From assembly GCA_038323025.1 (NCBI GenBank), contig JBBQGL010000023.1:1-32676 (forward strand): a stretch of 32,676 bases of DNA. Direction: 5' to 3'. The DNA comes from JAFKKF01 sp038323025 (GTDB lineage: Bacteria > Pseudomonadota > Alphaproteobacteria > Rhizobiales > Kaistiaceae). The position numbers and the translations under genes were made by a program. Under the pieces are notes generated by a model. The model made no database searches. It saw only the letters and a program-made list of their open reading frames with translations, and was not told the DNA's origin. How positions within the stretch are numbered: the stretch's first letter is position 1; every line of letters begins with the position of its first letter. Shown piece by piece: positions 29,028 through 32,676 of the stretch.

Positions 29028-29984
29028 ATGCGGATACTTCTCATCGAGGACGACCGGGAAGCGGCGGCCTACCTGTGCAAGGCCTTGCGCGAAGCCGGCC
29101 ACGTTCCCGACCACGCCGCCGATGGCGACGAGGGCGCGGCGATGGCCGAGGACGGCAACTACGACGTCCTTGTCGTCGACCGGATGCTGCCGAAGCGCGA
29201 CGGCCTCTCCATCATCGAAGACCTAAGGCAGCACGGCGACAGCACGCCGGCGCTGATCCTTTCGGCCCTCGGCCAGGTCGACGACCGCGTCACCGGCCTG
29301 CGCGCCGGCGGCGACGATTATCTCTCCAAGCCCTATGCCTTCTCCGAACTGCTCGCCCGCGTCGAGGCACTGGCGCGGCGCCGCAAGCCGGGCGACGTGG
29401 AGACGGTGTACCGGGTCGGCGATCTCGAGCTCGACCGTCTCAGCCACAGTGTCAGCCGCGCGGGTCGTCCCGTGCCCCTGCAGCCGCGCGAGTTCCGGCT
29501 GCTCGAGTACCTGGTCAAGCATGCCGGCCAGGTCGTCACCCGGACCATGCTTCTCGAGAACGTCTGGGACTATCACTTCGATCCGCAGACCAACGTCATC
29601 GACGTGCATATCTCGCGGCTCCGCGCCAAGATCGACAAGGGCTTCCGCGAACCGCTTCTCCATACCGTCCGCGGCGCCGGATACATGATCCGTGACGGCG
29701 CTCGGTACGGTCGTCCGCACGACCGCCTTCAAGCTCGCCGCGACCTATTTTGCGCTGTTCTCGATCTTCGCGGTCGCTTTCGTCCTCTACATCTCCTACA
29801 GCGCCAATACGCTGCTCACCCAGCAGCTCGAGGCCACGATTGCCGCCGAGGTGATGGGCCTCGCCGAGCAGGGTCGCTCCGGTGGGTTGCCCGCGATCTT
29901 CGACGCGGTCCAGCAGCGCAGCCACGAGCCCGGCGCCAGCCTCTACCTGATAACCGACGCCAACGGCCGTATCCTCGCCGGTAA
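29028..29984 (+). CDS. OmpR-family response regulator with odd C-terminal read-through
   Basis: The first 223 residues form a normal response regulator: VEDD-like IEDD near the start, Asp51 in VVDRMLP, SALG and YLSKPYAFSELL, then a winged-helix with REFRLLEYLVKHAGQVVTRT, VIDVHISRLRAKID and the usual end TVRGAGYMIRD. Family members stop here. In this sequence the frame has no stop until 29984, so the product would carry about 95 extra arginine-rich residues encoded inside the kinase gene in another frame. The kinase start is at 29692, giving an overlap of 293 bp. The extension does not look like a protein domain. The pair lies between degP and glnE, as in rhizobia. Confidence 0.9.
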   Translation: MRILLIEDDREAAAYLCKALREAGHVPDHAADGDEGAAMAEDGNYDVLVVDRMLPKRDGLSIIEDLRQHGDSTPALILSALGQVDDRVTGLRAGGDDYLSKPYAFSELLARVEALARRRKPGDVETVYRVGDLELDRLSHSVSRAGRPVPLQPREFRLLEYLVKHAGQVVTRTMLLENVWDYHFDPQTNVIDVHISRLRAKIDKGFREPLLHTVRGAGYMIRDGARYGRPHDRLQARRDLFCAVLDLRGRFRPLHLLQRQYAAHPAARGHDCRRGDGPRRAGSLRWVARDLRRGPAAQPRARRQPLPDNRRQRPYPRR

Positions 29985-31086
29985 TGTCTCGGAGGTGCCC
30001 CCCTCGCTGATGGAGCGCTCCGGCCTCGGTCCCGTGACGGTTCCCTACCAGCGTTACGCCGAAAACGGCCAGCGCCTCGCGATGGTCCAGGTGCTGCGCC
30101 TGCCCGGCGGCTTCCGCATGCTCGTCGGACGCGACCTCAGCGAGCGCGAGGAGTTCCGCCGGATCATCACCAACGCGCTCGAGTGGGCAGTGGCGCTCAT
30201 GATCGGCCTCGGCCTGGTCAGCTGGTTCTTTGTCAGCCGGAGGGTGCTGAAGCGGATCGATTCGGTCTCGGCGACGACGCGCCGGATCATGGCGGGCGAT
30301 CTCTCCGGCCGGCTCGAAGTCACCGGCACCGGCGACGAATTCGACCGCCTCGCCGAAAGCCTGAATGCCATGCTTGAGCGCATCGAAGTGCTCCTGCATG
30401 GGCTGAAGGACGTCTCCGACAACATCGCCCATGACCTGAAGACGCCGCTGACGCGGCTGCGCAACCGGGTCGAGGCCGCTCTCGCCGACGCCAAGAGCGG
30501 CGAGGGCTACCGCGCGGTGCTCGAGTCGACGATCGAGGATTCCGACCGCCTCATCCAGACGTTTAACGCGCTCCTCCTGATCGCCCGTATCGAGGCCGGC
30601 CTGCCCGAGGGCGCCATGACCGAGGTCGAGGTCGGCAACATCGTCCGCGACGTCGCCGAGCTCTACGAGCCGGTGGCCGAACAGAAGGGCATCGTGCTCA
30701 CCGTCGAGGCGGGTGAACCGATTTCGCTGAAGGCGAGCCGCGAGCTGCTCAGCCAGGCCGTTGCCAACCTCGTCGACAATGCCATGAAGCATGCGCCACT
30801 GGCACTCGCGGAGCCGCGGCCGTTGACCATTGCCATCTCGGCCAGACGGGAGGGTGACACGCTGGTCCTTGCCGTGGCGGACAACGGCGCGGGCGTTCCG
30901 GAGGCCGACCGCGAGCGCGTCCTGCACCGGTTCGTGCGCCTGGAGACCAGCCGCACCGAGCCTGGAAGCGGGCTCGGATTGAGCCTTGTCGCCGCGGTCG
31001 CCCGCCTGCACCATGGCACGATCGAACTCGGCGACGGCAATCCGGGTCTCGTCGTCACCCTGAAGCTGCCGATCAACGCGCCCTGA
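29692..31086 (+). CDS. Sensor histidine kinase (HAMP-containing)
   Basis: A 464-residue membrane sensor. Two membrane segments (about residues 15-32 and 160-182) enclose a periplasmic domain of about 130 residues. The HAMP domain follows (VSRRVLKRIDSVSATTRRIM, then LSGRLEVTGTGDEFDRLAES). The dimerisation helix has NIAHDLKTPLTRLRNRVE with His247. The ATPase part shows QAVANLVDNAMKHAP, VADNGAGVPEADRERV and GSGLGLSLVAAVARLH. The GTG at 29692 gives a sensible N-terminus. It overlaps the response regulator's extended frame and ends 1 bp before the glnE start codon, so the three genes may share a transcript. Confidence 0.9.
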   Translation: MTALGTVVRTTAFKLAATYFALFSIFAVAFVLYISYSANTLLTQQLEATIAAEVMGLAEQGRSGGLPAIFDAVQQRSHEPGASLYLITDANGRILAGNVSEVPPSLMERSGLGPVTVPYQRYAENGQRLAMVQVLRLPGGFRMLVGRDLSEREEFRRIITNALEWAVALMIGLGLVSWFFVSRRVLKRIDSVSATTRRIMAGDLSGRLEVTGTGDEFDRLAESLNAMLERIEVLLHGLKDVSDNIAHDLKTPLTRLRNRVEAALADAKSGEGYRAVLESTIEDSDRLIQTFNALLLIARIEAGLPEGAMTEVEVGNIVRDVAELYEPVAEQKGIVLTVEAGEPISLKASRELLSQAVANLVDNAMKHAPLALAEPRPLTIAISARREGDTLVLAVADNGAGVPEADRERVLHRFVRLETSRTEPGSGLGLSLVAAVARLHHGTIELGDGNPGLVVTLKLPINAP

Positions 31087-31087
31087 G

Positions 31088-32676
31088 ATGCCCGGAGCCA
31101 AGGCGACGCCCAGCAGAAACAGCCTCGCCGAACGGATCGTTCCGCGCCTGCGGCCGCCGAAGGCGGCAAACGTCAAGGCGCGGTTGTCTGAGCTGAAGGC
31201 GGCGTTCGCCGCTTCCGGAATTGCGGCCAATCTCGAAGAACTCCTGGCTCGGCACAAGGCGGTTGGCCCTTTCCTTGCCGGCGTCCTCGAATATTCGCCG
31301 TTCCTCCGTTCCCTGGCCCTCGACGAGCCGGCGCGGCTGCTGGCGTTGCTGGCGGGCGACCCTGCGGCGCGGCTGAAGAAGCTCGTCGCGACGACGGCAA
31401 GGGCGTGGCGCCGGACCGACGAGGCAATCCTGATGACGGCGCTCCGCCGCGCCCGGCAGGATGCGGCGCTGCTCATCGCGCTCGCCGACCTCGGCGGGGT
31501 GTGGGACGTGCCGACCGTCACCGCGTCCCTGACCGGGTTCGCCGACGCGGCGCTTGGCGCTGCGGTCCGCTGGATTCTCTCCGAAGCGCATCGCGCCGGC
31601 GAAATCGACCTGCGGGACCCCGCCGATCCAGAGAACGGCTCGGGCTGGGTCATCCTCGCCATGGGCAAGTTCGGCGCTGGCGAACTGAACTACTCCAGCG
31701 ATATCGACCTCATCGTCCTCTACGATCCGGAAGTCGCCAGGCTGAGGGACGGGGAAGAGCCGTCGCGTTTCTTTGTCCGGCTGACCAGGAGGCTGGTGCG
31801 CATTCTCAGCGAGCGCACCGCCGACTCGTACGTGTTCCGCACGGACCTCCGCCTTCGTCCCGATCCGGGCGCTACCAACATCGCCATCTCGACGGAAGCC
31901 GCGCTCCAGTACTACGAGAGCCAGGGTCAGAACTGGGAGCGCGCCGCGCTCATCAAGGCCCGCGCCGCGGCCGGCGATGTCGCCGTGGGCGAGGCGTTTC
32001 TGGCTGAGCTGACGCCCTACATCTGGCGGAAATACCTCGACTACGCGGCCATCGCCGACATCCACTCGATCAAGCGCCAGATTCACGACCATCGCGGCCA
32101 CGAGGAGATCGCGGCCGCGGGCCACAACATCAAGCTCGGCCGCGGCGGCATCCGCGAGATCGAGTTCTTCGTCCAGACCCAGCAGCTGATCGCCGGCGGG
32201 CGCAACCCGGACCTGCGCGGCCGGCGCACGCTGGAGACCCTGGCAACCCTCGCCGCGACCGGATGGATCGACGCCTCGAGCCGCGACGATCTGACTGCCG
32301 CCTACGTCCGGCTTCGCGCCGTCGAGCATTGCCTGCAGATGGTCGACGACCAGCAGACCCATACGCTGCCGGCCGATGCGGAAGGATTGGCCGTGATCGC
32401 CGCGATGGCCGGTTACCGGGGAGCGGCGAGTTTCACCAGGGAACTGCTGGCGACCCTCGCCCGCGTGCGCGACCGCTACAACGCCCTCTTCGAGAAGGCG
32501 CCGGCGCTCGGGGCCGAGAAGGGCGGACTGGTCTTCACGGGCGACACCGACGATCCCGACACGCTCGCCACGCTTTCCCGCCTCGGCTACGCCGATCCGG
32601 CGCAGGTGACGCGGACCGTCCGCGCGTGGCATTTCGGCCGCTACCCCGCGATGCGCTCGGCAACCGCTCGCGAGCG
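31088..32676 (+). CDS. glnE: Glutamine synthetase adenylyltransferase/adenylyl-removing enzyme GlnE, 5' part
   Basis: Open to the right edge for 529 residues. GlnE adenylylates and deadenylylates glutamine synthetase according to nitrogen status. The nucleotidyltransferase signature AMGKFGAGELNYSSDIDLI (residues 192 on) has Asp205 and Asp207 as metal ligands. The motif NIKLGRGGIREIEFF and the helical stretch AYVRLRAVEHCLQMVDD are typical of the N-terminal deadenylylation half. The full enzyme has about 950-1000 residues, so roughly half is present. The ATG at 31088 directly follows the kinase stop. No stop or frameshift is seen in the visible part. Confidence 0.95.
   Translation, partial: MPGAKATPSRNSLAERIVPRLRPPKAANVKARLSELKAAFAASGIAANLEELLARHKAVGPFLAGVLEYSPFLRSLALDEPARLLALLAGDPAARLKKLVATTARAWRRTDEAILMTALRRARQDAALLIALADLGGVWDVPTVTASLTGFADAALGAAVRWILSEAHRAGEIDLRDPADPENGSGWVILAMGKFGAGELNYSSDIDLIVLYDPEVARLRDGEEPSRFFVRLTRRLVRILSERTADSYVFRTDLRLRPDPGATNIAISTEAALQYYESQGQNWERAALIKARAAAGDVAVGEAFLAELTPYIWRKYLDYAAIADIHSIKRQIHDHRGHEEIAAAGHNIKLGRGGIREIEFFVQTQQLIAGGRNPDLRGRRTLETLATLAATGWIDASSRDDLTAAYVRLRAVEHCLQMVDDQQTHTLPADAEGLAVIAAMAGYRGAASFTRELLATLARVRDRYNALFEKAPALGAEKGGLVFTGDTDDPDTLATLSRLGYADPAQVTRTVRAWHFGRYPAMRSATARE

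Noticed and set aside
29596..31668. 690-codon open frame on the minus strand
   Set aside because: It lies antisense to the well-supported histidine kinase and the start of glnE and has no recognisable domain.
31073..32632. 519-codon open frame on the minus strand opposite glnE
   Set aside because: Antisense shadow; the plus strand encodes clear GlnE motifs without interruption.
1..32676. CRISPR arrays, tRNA or rRNA genes, intact transposases
   Set aside because: I looked for regularly spaced direct repeats, cloverleaf folds and DDE-type transposase motifs while reading and saw none; a tRNA or CRISPR search program would settle it.

Overview
The window is GC-rich, densely packed chromosomal DNA. 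It points to an alphaproteobacterium of the order Hyphomicrobiales (Rhizobiales). Markers of this are a DUF6456 gene beside a DnaA-like helix-turn-helix gene, DUF5330, DUF1491 and DUF2336 genes, a DUF1214/DUF1254 pair next to a class A penicillin-binding protein, a FeuP/FeuQ-like two-component pair, and the order ccmI-ccmE-ccmF-ccmH, degP, response regulator, histidine kinase, glnE, which I recall from rhizobia. The genus cannot be named from sequence alone.

Layout. 1-6.5 kb holds conserved small genes (DnaA-domain-IV-like HTH, DUF6456, SufE, DUF5330, a membrane-anchored peptidoglycan-binding protein, DUF1491, DUF2336 and the DUF1254/DUF1214 pair). 6.5-8.6 kb holds a bifunctional penicillin-binding protein. 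8.8-11.1 kb holds YcgN, Dps and an unrecognised exported protein. 11.2-14.1 kb is accessory: a translationally coupled pair of tiny genes (one only 56 aa), a methyltransferase, a small exported HExxH protein, and an unrecognised two-gene unit flanked by an inverted 15-bp repeat.

14.1-20.1 kb is the most unusual part. It looks like the wreck of a gene-transfer-agent (GTA) or HK97-type head cluster. A small-terminase-like gene is broken by a frameshift and a large terminase looks intact. A DMT transporter, a DUF423 gene and about 0.8 kb of palindromic repeats come next, then only the first 75 or so codons of a portal gene, a truncated small gene, the C-terminal part of a beta-helix phage tail protein and a holin-like protein. 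Two nearly identical promoters (29 of 32 bases, sharing TTGACGGCGTGACGGTGG) precede the terminase block and the portal remnant. The portal remnant also has a strongly folded leader of about 110 nt. Palindromic repeats sit at or next to each truncation point.

20.2-32.7 kb is core again. It comprises a small PepSY-like exported protein with a FeuP/FeuQ-like two-component system, a lipoprotein, the cytochrome c maturation operon ccmIEFH, a DegP/Do protease with its own terminator, a second two-component system and the 5' part of glnE, which runs off the right edge. The kinase, protease and cytochrome genes together suggest an envelope-homeostasis neighbourhood; that reading is inference. I saw no rRNA, tRNA, CRISPR array or intact transposase gene.
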